64,000 bases of DNA, taken from assembly GCF_020511115.1 (NCBI RefSeq), contig NZ_JAJAVH010000006.1, positions 42,008-106,007 of the forward strand, given 5' to 3'. Under the pieces are notes generated by a model. That model saw only the letters and a list, made by a program, of their open reading frames with translations. It made no database searches and was not told where the DNA came from. Origin of the DNA: Luteimonas panaciterrae (GTDB taxonomy: Bacteria > Pseudomonadota > Gammaproteobacteria > Xanthomonadales > Xanthomonadaceae). Below, piece by piece: positions 52,524 to 64,000 of this stretch. Each line of letters opens with the position of its first letter. Positions within the stretch are counted from its first letter, which is position 1. The translations under genes were made by a program, and so were the position numbers.

Positions 52524-53168
52524 ATGTTCAACCGCACCATCGCCATCGTCCTGATCGTCGCCCTCGCCGCCGGCCTGGGATTGCTGGTCTCGCAGAGGTT
52601 CTTCGGTGCGCGGGAAGCCACGGGGCCGGAACTGCAGACGGTCCGGCTGTTCCCGCAGCCGCGCGTGCTGCCGCCGTACTCGCTGCAGCAGTCCGACGGC
52701 ACGCAACTGGTGCCGGGCGAACTCAAGGGTCATTGGACGCTGGTCTTCCTCGGCTTCACCTTCTGCCCCGACGTCTGCCCGACCACGCTCACCGAGCTGG
52801 CGCAGGCGCAGAAGCAGTGGGAATCCATTCCCGAGCCGACCCGGCCGCGCATTCTGTTCGTCTCCGCCGACCCCGAGCGCGACACGCCCGACCGCATCGG
52901 CGAATACGCGCACGCCTTCCACCGCGACACGCTGGCCGCCACCGCCGACATTCCGGCGCTGGAGAACTTCGCGCGCTCGCTCTCGCTCGTCTTCGCCAAG
53001 GTGCCCGCGCCGGCGGGCGCACCGGCCGACCAGTACACGATCGACCATTCCGCCACGATTGCTTTGCTCGATCCGCAGGGGCGGATGGCCGGCGTGATCC
53101 AGCCGCCACTGCAACCCAAGGCGATCGCCGCCGACCTCATCGCGCTGACCAAGGCTCCGGGACGATGA
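52524..53168 (+). CDS. SCO1/SenC-family copper chaperone
   Basis: 214 residues, membrane-anchored by an N-terminal helix ([17 protein letters not shown]) with a thioredoxin-fold periplasmic domain. The copper motif CxxxC is in [14 protein letters not shown], and the conserved His is in [16 protein letters not shown]. Likely assists cytochrome oxidase copper-centre assembly or redox defence. ATG at 52524. Its end overlaps psd by four bases. Confidence 0.9.
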   Translation: MFNRTIAIVLIVALAAGLGLLVSQRFFGAREATGPELQTVRLFPQPRVLPPYSLQQSDGTQLVPGELKGHWTLVFLGFTFCPDVCPTTLTELAQAQKQWESIPEPTRPRILFVSADPERDTPDRIGEYAHAFHRDTLAATADIPALENFARSLSLVFAKVPAPAGAPADQYTIDHSATIALLDPQGRMAGVIQPPLQPKAIAADLIALTKAPGR

Positions 53169-54010
53169 GTCTGGTCACCAGCCTCACCTACGTCCTGCCC
53201 CATCGCTTCCTGTCCTCGCTGGCCCGCGGGCTGGCGTATTCGCGCAGCCCTTGGCTCAAGCAGTGGCTGATCGACACGGTGACGAAGCGCTTCGGCGTCG
53301 ACCTGTCCGAGGCGGCCGAACCCGATCCCAACGCCTACCCCACCTTCAATGCCTTCTTCACGCGCGCCCTGAAGCCCGGCGCGCGCACGCCGGACGCCGA
53401 TCCGCGCGCGCTGCTGATGCCGGCCGACGGCCACATCAGCCAGTGCGGCGCGATTGAGGGTGGGCGCATCTTCCAGGCGAAAGGACAGTCGTTCACCGCC
53501 ACCGAACTACTGGCCGACGCGACCGCCGCCGCCCCGTTCTCCGACGGCCTGTTCGCGACCGTTTACCTGTCGCCGCGCGACTACCACCGTGTGCACATGC
53601 CCTGGCGCGGCCGGCTGCTGGAAACCGTGCATGTGCCGGGCCGTTTGTTCAGCGTCGGCACCGACGCGGTGAAGCACGTGCCGCGATTGTTCGCGCGCAA
53701 CGAGCGCCTCGTCTGCCACTTCGAAACCGACTTCGGCCCGATGGCGGTGGTGATGGTCGGCGCGCTGCTCGTCTCCGGCGTGGAAACCGTCTGGAGCGGC
53801 GTGGAGATTCCGCGCTATGCCAATGCCGTGACCCGAAAGGATCATCGTGACGAGAACATCGTGCTCGATCGCTTCGCGGAAATGGCGCGCTTCAATTACG
53901 GCAGTACCGTGATCGTGCTGCTGCCGCCGCAGGTGGCGCAACTGGCGCCGAATCTGCTCGCGGAATCGCCAGTCAAGCTGGGCGAACGTCTGGCGACGAT
54001 GACGGTCTGA
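53165..54010 (+). CDS. psd: Phosphatidylserine decarboxylase
   Basis: 281 residues; pyruvoyl enzyme making phosphatidylethanolamine. [42 protein letters not shown], and the self-cleavage site [12 protein letters not shown], where the usual LGST reads YGST and the Ser becomes the pyruvoyl group. Full length. ATGA overlap with the SCO1-like gene. Confidence 0.96.
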   Translation: MSLVTSLTYVLPHRFLSSLARGLAYSRSPWLKQWLIDTVTKRFGVDLSEAAEPDPNAYPTFNAFFTRALKPGARTPDADPRALLMPADGHISQCGAIEGGRIFQAKGQSFTATELLADATAAAPFSDGLFATVYLSPRDYHRVHMPWRGRLLETVHVPGRLFSVGTDAVKHVPRLFARNERLVCHFETDFGPMAVVMVGALLVSGVETVWSGVEIPRYANAVTRKDHRDENIVLDRFAEMARFNYGSTVIVLLPPQVAQLAPNLLAESPVKLGERLATMTV

Positions 54011-54034
54011 GCACGCGACAAACGCTGCGGTTCT

Positions 54035-54715
54035 TCATGCGTCCGAGCGCGCGATCCGTTCGTCCGGCATGACCGAAAGACCGATCAGGACTTGCGCGGT
54101 CCAATACGCGCCCAGCACGACCGCGCTGGCGGCGGCGAACGGCGCCGCGAAGCGGTCAATCGCCAGGACCGCATCCGACAACACGAACACTCCGCCACCC
54201 AATGCCGCCAACGCCGTGGCGCGTCCTCGGCGATGCCGCCAGACGGCGGCCGCTTGCGCAGCCATGCCGGCAAGCACCATCACATAGATCACGACCGGAA
54301 CCTGCAGTTGCGCCGGCAACGATGGCCACAGGATCGCCAGCACCGCGCCAGCCACCACGGCGTAGGCCAAGAACGGCCACCATGTGATCGCCAAGCGCGC
54401 CCGCCTGGTAAACGCGACGAGATAGGCGAGATGCGCGAGCAGGAAACTCGCCAGACCGTGCACGAACCAGTCCGGCGACAGCATCAGGAAAACATCGCCC
54501 AGCGTCGACAGCAGCAGGCCGATGACGATCGCGCGGCGGTATCCCGATTCAGTACTGGCGAAGCTCAGTGCAAGCGCGACGATCAACAGCGTCGTCAGCG
54601 GCTTGAAGATCAGATGCAGCCAGCGCAGATCGCCGACGTAGGCACCGACGATCGCCAGCATCGCACTGATCGCGATCGCGACGATCCGCGGTCGCGGCAG
54701 TGCGGCCGGCGTCAT
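54035..54715 (-). CDS. YhhN-family membrane protein (lysoplasmalogenase-like)
   Basis: 226 residues, seven or eight hydrophobic segments. YhhN/TMEM86 pattern: LHLIFKPLTTLLIVALALS, LLLSTLGDVFLMLSPDWFVHGLASFLLAHLAYLVAF with the conserved GD and H residues, and GGGVFVLSDAVLAIDRF. Animal relatives hydrolyse lysoplasmalogen; the bacterial role is unclear. Ends 24 bases after psd, convergent with it, and begins four bases after the transglycosylase stop. Confidence 0.85.
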   Translation of the reverse strand: MTPAALPRPRIVAIAISAMLAIVGAYVGDLRWLHLIFKPLTTLLIVALALSFASTESGYRRAIVIGLLLSTLGDVFLMLSPDWFVHGLASFLLAHLAYLVAFTRRARLAITWWPFLAYAVVAGAVLAILWPSLPAQLQVPVVIYVMVLAGMAAQAAAVWRHRRGRATALAALGGGVFVLSDAVLAIDRFAAPFAAASAVVLGAYWTAQVLIGLSVMPDERIARSDA

Positions 54716-54719
54716 CGCG

Positions 54720-56372
54720 CTATTCCCTGCAACCGCTCAGCTTCAACTTCTGCCCGGCATGCACCGCATAACGCGGCGCCTTGATGCCGTTGGCCTTCGC
54801 CAGCGACTTGGTATCGCAGGAATATTTCTGCGCGATCGACACCAGCGTGTCACCACGGGAGACACGATGCTCGCGGGGACGCTTGCGCGATGACGAAGCC
54901 GGTTTCTCGACTGCCGACTTCGCGGCCGACAACGTCCCTGCGCCGGCATCGGCAGCGCCGATACCGGCCGTGGGTCCGGCGGGCGCACCGACCAGGCCGG
55001 TCGGCGGTGCCACCGGCAGCGACTCCACTGGCCCGGTACGCACGATCGCGCTGGCGGGGTCGCTCATCACCAGTTGCTTGGCCAGCTGCGCGCGCGGCCC
55101 GCTGACGCAATGGCGGTTGTACAGGCTGACCATGCGCGTGGTCGCGTTCAAGCTCGTGCCCGCGGGCAGCCAGCTGTCGGACTGATAGCGCGGATTGAGA
55201 TTGCGCAATGCGCGCATGAAGCCTTCGCGCGTGCCGCCGTTGCCGAGGCAGATCGTCAGTTCATAAATCGATGCGGGTTGCTGCAGGCGCAACTGCGCCG
55301 GCTTGGTCTCCACCTTCGGGAAGGTCAGACCGTATTTCTTCGGATGCAGGAACAGCCAGGCGGCCGCGATCACCATCGGCACGTAATCGCGCGTCTCGGC
55401 CGGGAACTGGTTGTAGACGTCCGCATCCCAGAAACCGCGCCCGCCGCTGTTGTTGTACACGCGCAGCGCCCGACCCTCGCCACCGTTGTAGGCGGCCAGC
55501 GCCATTTCGATGCTGCGGTTGAGTTCACCCATGCGCTCGTTGAGATAGGCGGCGCTGGCCTCGGCGGCGGCGTGCGGGTCGTAACGGGTGTCGAAACCGG
55601 TGCCGTCGGGGCCGAGACCGAAGCGCAATCCGGTGGCGTACATGAACTGCATCGGCCCGGCCGCGCCCGCGCGCGAGGTGACGTGCACCTTGCCGTTGGA
55701 TTCCTTGGCCATGATGCCGAACAGCAGCGCCTCGGGCAGGCCCGCGCGCTCGTACGAGGGCCACATCTGCTGGCGCATGTATTCGTAGTTCTCGTAGCTC
55801 TGGATCAGCGAGCCGCGCATGTCGGTGAGCCAGCGGCGGATGCCGGCCTGCACCGCCGGGTTGTACTGCACCATCTTGTCGAAGCGATGGCTCCTGTCGT
55901 CGAGCAGGCTGGCGGCGCGCGCCGCCTCGGGCACGTCCGCGGTCAGGCCGACGTCGCCGGCGTGGTCGGGATCCGGATTCGTCGGATCGTCGGTATCGCC
56001 ATCCTCGTCGCTGGCCTGCGCCGCCTCGGCATCGACGTTGAGCTTGAGCAGACGCTTGTAGGTGGTGAGCTGCTGTCCGACCTGACAGCCCTTCTGCTTG
56101 ATGCAGGCGTCGATCACGTCCTCCATGTCCTCCAGCGCGGCATTGCTCTCGGGCACGCCGGTCGGGTCGTTGTTGCTGATCTTCACCAGCGCGTCGCGGT
56201 AGCGCTTCTCCGCGGCCGCCATGCGCTGGTTGATCATCTCGACATTGGTCGTATCACGCTTGGACAACGCCGACACAGCCGGAGAAGCCAGGATCAACAC
56301 GAAGGCGGCGATCAAGGGCGCGGAGACGCGCTTTACAAGAGCAGGCGCCGAAAGGGCGACAAAAACGGGCAT
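54720..56372 (-). CDS. LysM-containing lytic transglycosylase, MltD-like
   Basis: About 550 residues. Signal peptide, then a helical Asp-rich region, then a family 1 SLT domain: LFGIMAKESNGKVHVTSRAGAAGPMQFMYATGLRFGL with the catalytic Glu, ALAAYNGGEGRAL, and DADVYNQFPAETRDYVPMVIAAAWLF. A C-terminal LysM (HRVSRGDTLVSIAQKYSCDTKSLAKANGI) binds peptidoglycan. It cleaves glycan strands in the periplasm. Start uncertain: ATG at 56372 or TTG at 56390, neither with a clear ribosome site. Confidence 0.88.
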   Translation of the reverse strand: MPVFVALSAPALVKRVSAPLIAAFVLILASPAVSALSKRDTTNVEMINQRMAAAEKRYRDALVKISNNDPTGVPESNAALEDMEDVIDACIKQKGCQVGQQLTTYKRLLKLNVDAEAAQASDEDGDTDDPTNPDPDHAGDVGLTADVPEAARAASLLDDRSHRFDKMVQYNPAVQAGIRRWLTDMRGSLIQSYENYEYMRQQMWPSYERAGLPEALLFGIMAKESNGKVHVTSRAGAAGPMQFMYATGLRFGLGPDGTGFDTRYDPHAAAEASAAYLNERMGELNRSIEMALAAYNGGEGRALRVYNNSGGRGFWDADVYNQFPAETRDYVPMVIAAAWLFLHPKKYGLTFPKVETKPAQLRLQQPASIYELTICLGNGGTREGFMRALRNLNPRYQSDSWLPAGTSLNATTRMVSLYNRHCVSGPRAQLAKQLVMSDPASAIVRTGPVESLPVAPPTGLVGAPAGPTAGIGAADAGAGTLSAAKSAVEKPASSSRKRPREHRVSRGDTLVSIAQKYSCDTKSLAKANGIKAPRYAVHAGQKLKLSGCRE

Positions 56373-56521
56373 GGACGGCAAGGAAAGCAAAAGGGGGATG
56401 GAGGGTAGCCTCGTTACCGGGAGTGCGGCAACCGCAGCAAGTCATTGACGGCGCGGGGCCGGGCGGCCTCCCGGAATGGGCATGGCATAGAATCCTCTCC
56501 CTCCCCCAGACAGGCGCTCGT

Positions 56522-58054
<1,533 letters not shown>

Positions 58055-58076
58055 TCCCTCTCTGGAGAACTCTTCG

Positions 58077-58562
58077 ATGAAGCATTCCCTGATCGCAATC
58101 GCCCTGTGCTCCCTGCTTCTGTCGGTTGCCGCATGCAAGCGCGAACCTGCCGAAACGCCGGCCGCCGCCGCGCCCGACACGGCAACCGCAGCACCCACGG
58201 CCGACGCGGCAGCCGCCGTCGATGCCGCGCATGACACGGACGTCATTTCGGAAGTCGATCACGCCACGACACCCGCGGGCATCGACGTGAAGGCCTTCGC
58301 CGGACATTTCAGCGGCGACGACATCGCGCTCGAACTCAAGGCCGACGGCAACTTCGCATTGAGCGGCGGCGCCGTCGCCGCGCCGATCGACGGCACCTGG
58401 ACCGCCGAGGACAACGGCAAGCGCATCCGCCTCGACCCGAACAGCAAGTCCGAGAAAGACTGGCTGCTCGCCGTCAACTCCAACGACGAACTGCAGGCGC
58501 TCGACGATGAAGGCAAGGTGCCGAAGAACGCGCCCGCCGGCAGTCTCAAGCGCGTGAAATAA
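58077..58562 (+). CDS. Lipoprotein of unknown function
   Basis: 161 residues. Lipobox LLSVAAC at residues 14-20, then an Ala/Pro/Thr-rich linker and a small domain of beta strands (FSGDDIALELKADGNFALSG ... GTWTAEDNGKRIRLDPN) that looks like a lipocalin-fold or NlpE-like fragment, although the NlpE CxxC is missing. GGAG ribosome site. Follows the HerA-like gene by 22 bases and could be cotranscribed with it. Confidence 0.72.
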   Translation: MKHSLIAIALCSLLLSVAACKREPAETPAAAAPDTATAAPTADAAAAVDAAHDTDVISEVDHATTPAGIDVKAFAGHFSGDDIALELKADGNFALSGGAVAAPIDGTWTAEDNGKRIRLDPNSKSEKDWLLAVNSNDELQALDDEGKVPKNAPAGSLKRVK

Positions 58563-58714
58563 TCCGGAAAACGCGCTGAAGCGATCGAGCGACCCACGAA
58601 AGGCAAGTGGTGCGCCTCGATCGTGAGCCGGGACGAAATCAACCTCCTCGGCAGCAAGAACGCTGCGTACGTCCCGCTCCACAGCATCAAACGCAAACCA
58701 ACGACCGGACAGGC

Positions 58715-59221
58715 ATGACCCGCTGGCGACCGCCCGCAGAAAAAAGCACCGCACTGATCACGCCGGAAGGCCAGGCGCGGCTGAAGAGCGAACTCGACGA
58801 ACTCTGGCGCGTGAAGCGTCCGGAAGTGGTGCGCGCACTCGCCGCGGCCGCCGCCGAAGGCGACCGCTCCGAGAACGCCGAATACACCTATCGCAAGAAG
58901 CAGCTCGGCGAGATCGATCGCCGCGTGCGTTATCTCAGCAAGCGCCTGGAAACCCTGCGCGTCGTCGACACCCCGCCCTCCGACCGCGAAGCCGTGTTCT
59001 TCGGTGCCAATATCGAGTTGGAAGACGCCGCCACTGGCGAGCTTTCGCGCTACCGCATCGTCGGCCCCGACGAAACCGATGCCAAGCGCGGCTGGATCAG
59101 CATCGATTCGCCGCTGGCCCGCGCCCTCTTGAAGAAACGCATCGACGACGAACTGGAAGCCGCGCTTCCGGGCGGCATGCGCAAGTTCTACATCGTCGAT
59201 GTGAACTACGGATCAGGCTGA
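58715..59221 (+). CDS. greB: Transcription elongation factor GreB
   Basis: 168 residues; stimulates cleavage of backtracked RNA by RNA polymerase. N-terminal coiled coil with the acidic tip [30 protein letters not shown] (two catalytic acids in D and E positions of GDRSEN), then the FKBP-like domain ending in [12 protein letters not shown]. The basic start (MTRWRPP) and RYLSKRLE favour GreB over GreA. Convergent with rimO. Confidence 0.95.
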   Translation: MTRWRPPAEKSTALITPEGQARLKSELDELWRVKRPEVVRALAAAAAEGDRSENAEYTYRKKQLGEIDRRVRYLSKRLETLRVVDTPPSDREAVFFGANIELEDAATGELSRYRIVGPDETDAKRGWISIDSPLARALLKKRIDDELEAALPGGMRKFYIVDVNYGSG

Positions 59222-59227
59222 GGCGCT

Positions 59228-60580
59228 TCAGTCCGTGGCTTCGACTTCGCCGTAAAGATCGTGCTCGTCGCTGCCCATGATCCGCACCGAGACGAAATCG
59301 CCGGGCTTCAGCCCCGCCTCAGCACCATCCTGGATCTGGACCAGCCCGTCGATCTCCGGCGCATCCGCGGTCGAGCGCGCGATCGCAAGCTCGCCATCGA
59401 TCGCATCCACCAGACACTGCTGCACGGTCCCTACCTTGGCTTCCAGCTTGGCCGTGCTGATCTCGGCCTGGCGCTCCATGAAACGCGCCAGACGCTCCTG
59501 CTTCACATCTTCCGGTAGCGCATCCGGCAGATCGTTGGCCTTCGCGCCCTCGACCGGCGAATAAGCGAAGGCGCCGACGCGATCCAGCTGCGCTTCGTCG
59601 AGGAAATCCAGCAACTCCTCGAACTCGGCCTCGGTCTCGCCCGGGAAGCCGACGATGAAAGTCGAACGGATGGTGATATCAGGACAAATGTCGCGCCAGC
59701 GATGGATACGCTCCAGCGTCTTGCCCACGGCGCCTGGACGCTTCATCAGCTTGAGCACGCGCGGGCTGGCGTGCTGGAACGGAATGTCGAGATACGGCAG
59801 CAGCTTTCCTTCCGCCATCAGCGGAATGATCCCGTCCACGTGCGGATACGGATAGACGTAGTGCAGACGCGTCCACACGCCAAGTTCCGACAGCCCTTCG
59901 CACAAGGCCTGCATGCGCGTCTGATAGGACTTTCCGCGCCACTCACGCTCGGCGTATTTCACGTCGACACCGTAGGCGGACGTGTCCTGCGAGATCACCA
60001 GCAGCTCGCGCACGCCGCCGCGCACGAGACGTTCGGCCTCGCGCAGCACATCGTCGACCGGCCGCGATACCAGGTCGCCGCGCATCGAGGGAATGATGCA
60101 AAAGCTGCAGCGATGGTTGCAGCCTTCCGAAATCTTGAGATACGCGTAATGCTTCGGCGTGAGCTTGATTCCGATCTCGTCGTCTTCGGCCACACGGCGC
60201 GGCACCAGATCGATGAACGGATCATGCTTCGGCGGCAGCGCGCGATGCACGGCTTCCATCACGCTGCCGTAATCCTGCGGGCCGCTGATCGACAGCACGT
60301 CGGGATGCGCCTCGCGAATCACTTCCTGGCGCTTGCCCAAACAGCCGGTGACGATGACCTTGCCGTTCTCGGCCATGGCCTCGCCGATCGCATCCAGCGA
60401 TTCGGTCACCGCCGAGTCGATGAAACCGCAGGTGTTCACCACCACCACGTCGGCCGCGTCATAGCTCTGCACGATGTCGTAGCCCTCCACGCGCAGCTGC
60501 GTGAGGATGCGTTCGGAGTCGACCAGGGCTTTGGGGCAGCCGAGGCTGACGAAACCGACTTTGGGATTGGCTAGGGACAT
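59228..60580 (-). CDS. rimO: Ribosomal protein S12 methylthiotransferase
   Basis: 450 residues, radical-SAM enzyme adding a methylthio group to Asp of S12. N-terminal UPF0004 cluster ligands in [19 protein letters not shown] and TGCLG; radical [12 protein letters not shown]-terminal TRAM domain ([21 protein letters not shown] on). [24 protein letters not shown] is the SAM-binding stretch. Full length. Convergent with greB, divergent from the hydrolase gene. Confidence 0.97.
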   Translation of the reverse strand: MSLANPKVGFVSLGCPKALVDSERILTQLRVEGYDIVQSYDAADVVVVNTCGFIDSAVTESLDAIGEAMAENGKVIVTGCLGKRQEVIREAHPDVLSISGPQDYGSVMEAVHRALPPKHDPFIDLVPRRVAEDDEIGIKLTPKHYAYLKISEGCNHRCSFCIIPSMRGDLVSRPVDDVLREAERLVRGGVRELLVISQDTSAYGVDVKYAEREWRGKSYQTRMQALCEGLSELGVWTRLHYVYPYPHVDGIIPLMAEGKLLPYLDIPFQHASPRVLKLMKRPGAVGKTLERIHRWRDICPDITIRSTFIVGFPGETEAEFEELLDFLDEAQLDRVGAFAYSPVEGAKANDLPDALPEDVKQERLARFMERQAEISTAKLEAKVGTVQQCLVDAIDGELAIARSTADAPEIDGLVQIQDGAEAGLKPGDFVSVRIMGSDEHDLYGEVEATD

Positions 60581-60723
60581 GGGACCGGAGTGTTTGGCGA
60601 GGCGAAATTATAGCGGCCCGCGACCGCGAAACCTCCCGTTTCCGCCTCGGCACAGCCAGGACGGCGCCCAACAGGATTTTTCGGGAGGCTTCGCTAGAAT
60701 CCGCCCATAGCTGAGGTACGCGC

Positions 60724-61398
60724 ATGGGCGAGAAAATCCAAATCGAAGTCGCGGGAATCGGCCAGGTTGACGGCTGGCTGGCCCGGCCATCAGGCTCGCC
60801 ACGCGGCGCGCTGGTGGTGATCCAGGAGATTTTCGGCGTGAATGCCCACATTCGCGAGGTGACCGACGGATTCGCGGCGGACGGCTATTACGCCCTCGCT
60901 CCGGCGCTATTCGATCCGGCCCTGAAAGACGTGGAACTCGCCTACGATGCAGCCGGCGCCGCGCGAGGTGTCGAGCTTCGCAACACGGTCGGATTCGAAC
61001 GGGCCGTGGCGATCGTCGAGGCCGCGGCGGCGCGATTGCGAGCCATGCCATCGGTACATGCGGTGGGCGCCGTCGGTTACTGCTGGGGTGGCAGCGTCGC
61101 CTTTCTCGCCAATACGCGACTGGGATTACCGGCCGTGAGCTATTACGGCGCACGCACCGTTCCGTTCCTGGACGAAACCCTGCGTGCCCCGATGCTGTTC
61201 CATTTCGGCGAGCGCGATCGCAGCATCTCTCCCGATGACGTCGAACTGCATCGACTGAAACAACCGACCGCCGCTATCCACCTCTATCCGGCCGATCACG
61301 GCTTCAATCGCGACGCCAGCCCAGAGATCTACGCGCCCGAGAGTGCCGATCTCGCGCGCCGCCGCACTCTGAAATTTTTCGAACGCACGTTGCGCTGA
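60724..61398 (+). CDS. Dienelactone hydrolase-family protein
   Basis: 224 residues, alpha/beta hydrolase with a Cys nucleophile: catalytic Cys in AVGYCWGGSVAFL, acid in FGERDRSISPDDV, His in YPADHGFNRDASP. E in VIQEIFGVNAHIREV is the Glu that gates the Cys in dienelactone hydrolases. Substrate unknown; no aromatic-degradation genes are near. A TAGAAT -10-like hexamer lies about 30 bases upstream of the start. Confidence 0.9.
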   Translation: MGEKIQIEVAGIGQVDGWLARPSGSPRGALVVIQEIFGVNAHIREVTDGFAADGYYALAPALFDPALKDVELAYDAAGAARGVELRNTVGFERAVAIVEAAAARLRAMPSVHAVGAVGYCWGGSVAFLANTRLGLPAVSYYGARTVPFLDETLRAPMLFHFGERDRSISPDDVELHRLKQPTAAIHLYPADHGFNRDASPEIYAPESADLARRRTLKFFERTLR

Positions 61399-61419
61399 GC
61401 ACTCCTGGGGAGGACACCA

Positions 61420-61851
61420 ATGTCACACAAGCAAGCCCAGCCCACGCGTTATGAACTGCACCCGCAACTGGCCGCCGACACGCATCCCGTCATCGCGCTC
61501 GCCTTGTGCGAATTGCGATTGATGGACGACAGCAACTATCCCTGGCTGGTGCTGGTACCTCGCGTTCCCAACGCGCATGAACTGATCGACCTCGACAGCG
61601 ACCAGCGCCGCCAGCTGACCGAGGAAATCGATCTCGTCTCACGCCTGCTCCGCGACCAGTTCCGCCCCTTCAAACTCAACGTCGCCGCGCTCGGCAACCT
61701 CGTGCCGCAACTGCACGTGCACGTCATCGCCCGCTTCGAACACGACCCCGCCTGGCCCGCGCCGGTGTGGGGGCGCGTGACCGCAAAACCCTATACTCCC
61801 GAAGCGCTGGTCGATCGCATCAATGCGTTGCGTGAAGGCCTGCTGCTCTGA
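61420..61851 (+). CDS. HIT-domain protein
   Basis: 143 residues, histidine-triad nucleotide-binding fold. The triad stretch VPQLHVHVIARFEHDPAWPAPVWG retains two His residues, with Gln at the first position, as in the proteobacterial subgroup I recall with this ending. Probably a small nucleotide hydrolase or transferase. GGGGAGGA ribosome site. 21 bases after the hydrolase gene; a likely operon. Confidence 0.88.
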   Translation: MSHKQAQPTRYELHPQLAADTHPVIALALCELRLMDDSNYPWLVLVPRVPNAHELIDLDSDQRRQLTEEIDLVSRLLRDQFRPFKLNVAALGNLVPQLHVHVIARFEHDPAWPAPVWGRVTAKPYTPEALVDRINALREGLLL

Positions 61852-61952
61852 TTCCTGAATAGCGGGACTAGAAAACAAATTTCGGGCAAGATAATTGCAC
61901 ACCGCCGTCGGCGGCGAACAAAGGGGCATGGCCGTTTCGGCCGGACATCAAA

Positions 61953-64000
61953 ATGCAATCAATCCAATCTGCAGCTATTCGAGGCTGGGGCCTCGGCCTT
62001 GTGCTGGTTTCTCTGGCTATCACGCCACTTGCACAAGCTCAGGTCGTTGAACCCTATCAAGAATATGGCAAGAAAGTTAAAGCCGCCGAGCGCGTCTCGC
62101 CTTTGACAAGCGAGCTTTTCGGGGAACAGATTAGCCTTTATAACGGCAGCACAACTTTCTCGATCGTAGATATCGACATCCCTGGGAACAATGCGTTACC
62201 GGTTACTTTGCGCCGCGTCTTTCGCGTTCAGCCCGGTCGAGTCGATAGCAATTTTGGAGGATTTGCGAACTGGGACATCGACGCCCCCTCAGTTGATGGA
62301 ACTTTTTCTGATCTAAAAGGATGGGTGACCGCTGACTCAGGCCTCAACCGCTGCTCAAATCCAAGCCCACCAAGCCCCAACAATCAATATTTCACATCGA
62401 GTGATATTTGGTCGGGAAATAGACTCAACATCCCCGGCCAAGGAGCGAAGGTGCTTTTTAAGAACACTGAAGCAAAGGTTCCCAAGGTCCAAGACGGCAA
62501 AACTTACCCTTGGATTTCCCAAGGATATTATCAAGTAAGCTGCCTTTCTCAAATAAAGAATGGCTCTGGTGAAGGATTTTTAGCCTTAGCACCTACCGGC
62601 ATCAAATACTACTTCGACTGGATGATAAAGCGTGAAGCGACAACACTGAAAAAACCATATATAAATGATGGCGAAGTCGAATCACGAGACCAATTGTTCT
62701 TGGCAGCCACAAAAGTAGAGGACCGCTTCGGCAACTGGGTAACTTATACTTACACTGGCGACAAACTCACCAGAATCGAATCAAGTGACGGACGATGGAT
62801 CAACTTGTCTTACTCTGGAGGACAGATAACATCCGCATCATCATCTGCTGGCACATGGATTTACAACTATACATCTGCCCAATACCAGCAGCCTGGCGTA
62901 ACATCCAGCTATCTCAGCAGCGTTGTCCGCCCTGATGGATCGAAATGGACCTATACCCTTAGTGGATATTTGTATTCACGATATTCCCCCTCTCTGTCTC
63001 CCGTTCCTGACTTCAGCCAAGAACCTGACGTTATGGAGTGCCCATCCCCTGGGGATCCTATAGGCGATCTGTCTTTGGTGATAGGGCATCCTTCCGGAGC
63101 GGCGGGAACATTCAAATTTTCTTATATTCGACATTATCGAACACGCGTTCCAAAAATGTGCAACGCATGGGCGATTGGCCCAGAAACTGGTTATTACGAG
63201 TTACGAATACCCAATTATTCTGACAATTTCACATTACTAAGCAAATCTATCTCCGGTGTTGGTATTCCCACACAGGAGTGGAAATACCACTACGGCCCTG
63301 TTCAGCCATTTGGTTTTTGCAAAAGAGACGGGACATGTGCCGACACAACCTATTGCCCTCCTGGCGAAGAATGCCCCAGTGGAGTGGACTCCAAGTACGT
63401 ATCTATCACTGCCCCTGATAACACCCGTACTCGCCATAAATTTGGTATTCAATATGGCATCAATGAAGGGCGACTCCTTTCTTCAGATGTATTGGACGCT
63501 AGCTTTACTCGAAAATCGACCAATAACAGCTATTACACCCCTACCTCAACAGATCCATTCTCAGAACGGATTGGCGAACAAATCGCAGACCCAACCTTCG
63601 ATCCTATAGCCAACCTAATCATACCTATCCGCTCCGTAGACATCAGCCAAGACGGGGCATCGTTCAATAGCACTACATCCACTTTCGATGCATTTGCTCG
63701 TCCTTTGAACGTGACCAAGTCCAGCTCGCTGGGCTACAGCCGCAGCGAGACGACGGCGTACTCGGATCATTTGTCGAAGTGGGTGCTAGGCCAGGTCAAG
63801 TCCGTGACCTGCACAGCCTCGGTACCGGCCAGTTCAGCTTGCGACGGCGATGTGATGTCGCAGACCGACTACGACGCAACGACCGCGCTGCCGCTGCGTA
63901 ACTACGCCTTCGGCAAGCTCAAGCAGACCTTGACCTACAACACCGACGGCACGGCCGCCACGGTGAAGGACGGCAACAACAACGTCACCACGCTCTCGAG
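61953..64000 (+). CDS. Secreted RHS/YD-repeat protein, 5' part (continues beyond window)
   Basis: Open from the ATG at 61953 to the window end without a stop: 682 codons seen. Signal peptide (GLGLVLVSLAITPLAQAQ), then a beta-rich N-terminal region (LFGEQISLYNGSTTFSIVDI, as in RHS proteins), then YD-type strands such as KVEDRFGNWVTYTYTGDKL, IESSDGRWINLSYSGGQI and VVRPDGSKWTYTLSG. The first about 1750 bases are visibly AT-rich, with ATA, AGA and TTA codons unlike any neighbour. From about 63700 it becomes GC-rich like the rest of the genome. Such proteins are large, often with polymorphic toxin or adhesin C-termini; that end is not seen. Confidence 0.85.
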   Translation, partial: MQSIQSAAIRGWGLGLVLVSLAITPLAQAQVVEPYQEYGKKVKAAERVSPLTSELFGEQISLYNGSTTFSIVDIDIPGNNALPVTLRRVFRVQPGRVDSNFGGFANWDIDAPSVDGTFSDLKGWVTADSGLNRCSNPSPPSPNNQYFTSSDIWSGNRLNIPGQGAKVLFKNTEAKVPKVQDGKTYPWISQGYYQVSCLSQIKNGSGEGFLALAPTGIKYYFDWMIKREATTLKKPYINDGEVESRDQLFLAATKVEDRFGNWVTYTYTGDKLTRIESSDGRWINLSYSGGQITSASSSAGTWIYNYTSAQYQQPGVTSSYLSSVVRPDGSKWTYTLSGYLYSRYSPSLSPVPDFSQEPDVMECPSPGDPIGDLSLVIGHPSGAAGTFKFSYIRHYRTRVPKMCNAWAIGPETGYYELRIPNYSDNFTLLSKSISGVGIPTQEWKYHYGPVQPFGFCKRDGTCADTTYCPPGEECPSGVDSKYVSITAPDNTRTRHKFGIQYGINEGRLLSSDVLDASFTRKSTNNSYYTPTSTDPFSERIGEQIADPTFDPIANLIIPIRSVDISQDGASFNSTTSTFDAFARPLNVTKSSSLGYSRSETTAYSDHLSKWVLGQVKSVTCTASVPASSACDGDVMSQTDYDATTALPLRNYAFGKLKQTLTYNTDGTAATVKDGNNNVTTLS

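Overview
The window is high-GC DNA from a gammaproteobacterium, most likely of the order Lysobacterales/Xanthomonadales. The evidence is the gene order: prmB-aroC-asd-fimV-truA-trpF-trpB-trpA-accD-glmM, then tpiA-secG-tRNA-Leu, a complete 14-gene nuo operon, tRNA-fMet-rimP-nusA-infB-rbfA-truB, and rpsO-pnp. All of these lie on the minus strand. The genus cannot be fixed from the window. No CRISPR array, integrase, transposase, rRNA or replication origin was seen.

Left end (about 1-3400, plus strand): a small RiPP locus. It has the C-terminal part of a bacteriocin-type ABC exporter, two paralogous 54- and 56-residue precursor peptides with double-glycine leaders and near-identical Asp/Thr-rich cores, a terminator-like stem, and an ATP-grasp ligase of the graspetide (microviridin-like) type. 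This is the best candidate for an undescribed system. It is followed by minus-strand accessory genes: an aminoglycoside/hydroxyurea phosphotransferase-like kinase and two coupled membrane proteins.

Centre (about 5500-32700): housekeeping genes on the minus strand. The rpsO-pnp pair keeps its terminator and an RNase III-type stem. rpsO has an unusually long, stem-rich upstream region next to an unknown secreted protein gene. The nuo operon encodes complex I subunits A-N, mostly with overlapping stop/start codons. It lies between tRNA-Leu(GAG) and the initiator tRNA, which has a clear sigma70 promoter. Three strong hairpins separate the initiator tRNA from rimP.

Middle right (about 32700-52400): tpiA/secG, an SDR oxidoreductase, two unrelated Fe(II)/2OG oxygenase-like genes, an ECF sigma factor with a VOC protein, cell-wall and fatty-acid precursor genes (glmM, accD), the tryptophan branch trpF-trpB-NIPSNAP-trpA, truA, two tandem FimV paralogues, asd, a 2-hydroxyacid dehydrogenase, aroC, and a small GIY-YIG nuclease gene. 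The nuclease gene is bracketed by a perfect 34-bp inverted repeat whose core fits the pattern ATTCCC-N8-GGGAAT.

Right end (about 52500-64000): a SCO1-like copper chaperone overlapping psd, a YhhN protein, a LysM lytic transglycosylase, a HerA/DUF853 ATPase, a lipoprotein, greB, rimO, a dienelactone hydrolase, a HIT protein, and the first 682 codons of a secreted RHS/YD-repeat protein. The first part of that last gene is conspicuously AT-rich and turns abruptly GC-rich near 63700, which suggests a mosaic, horizontally acquired gene.
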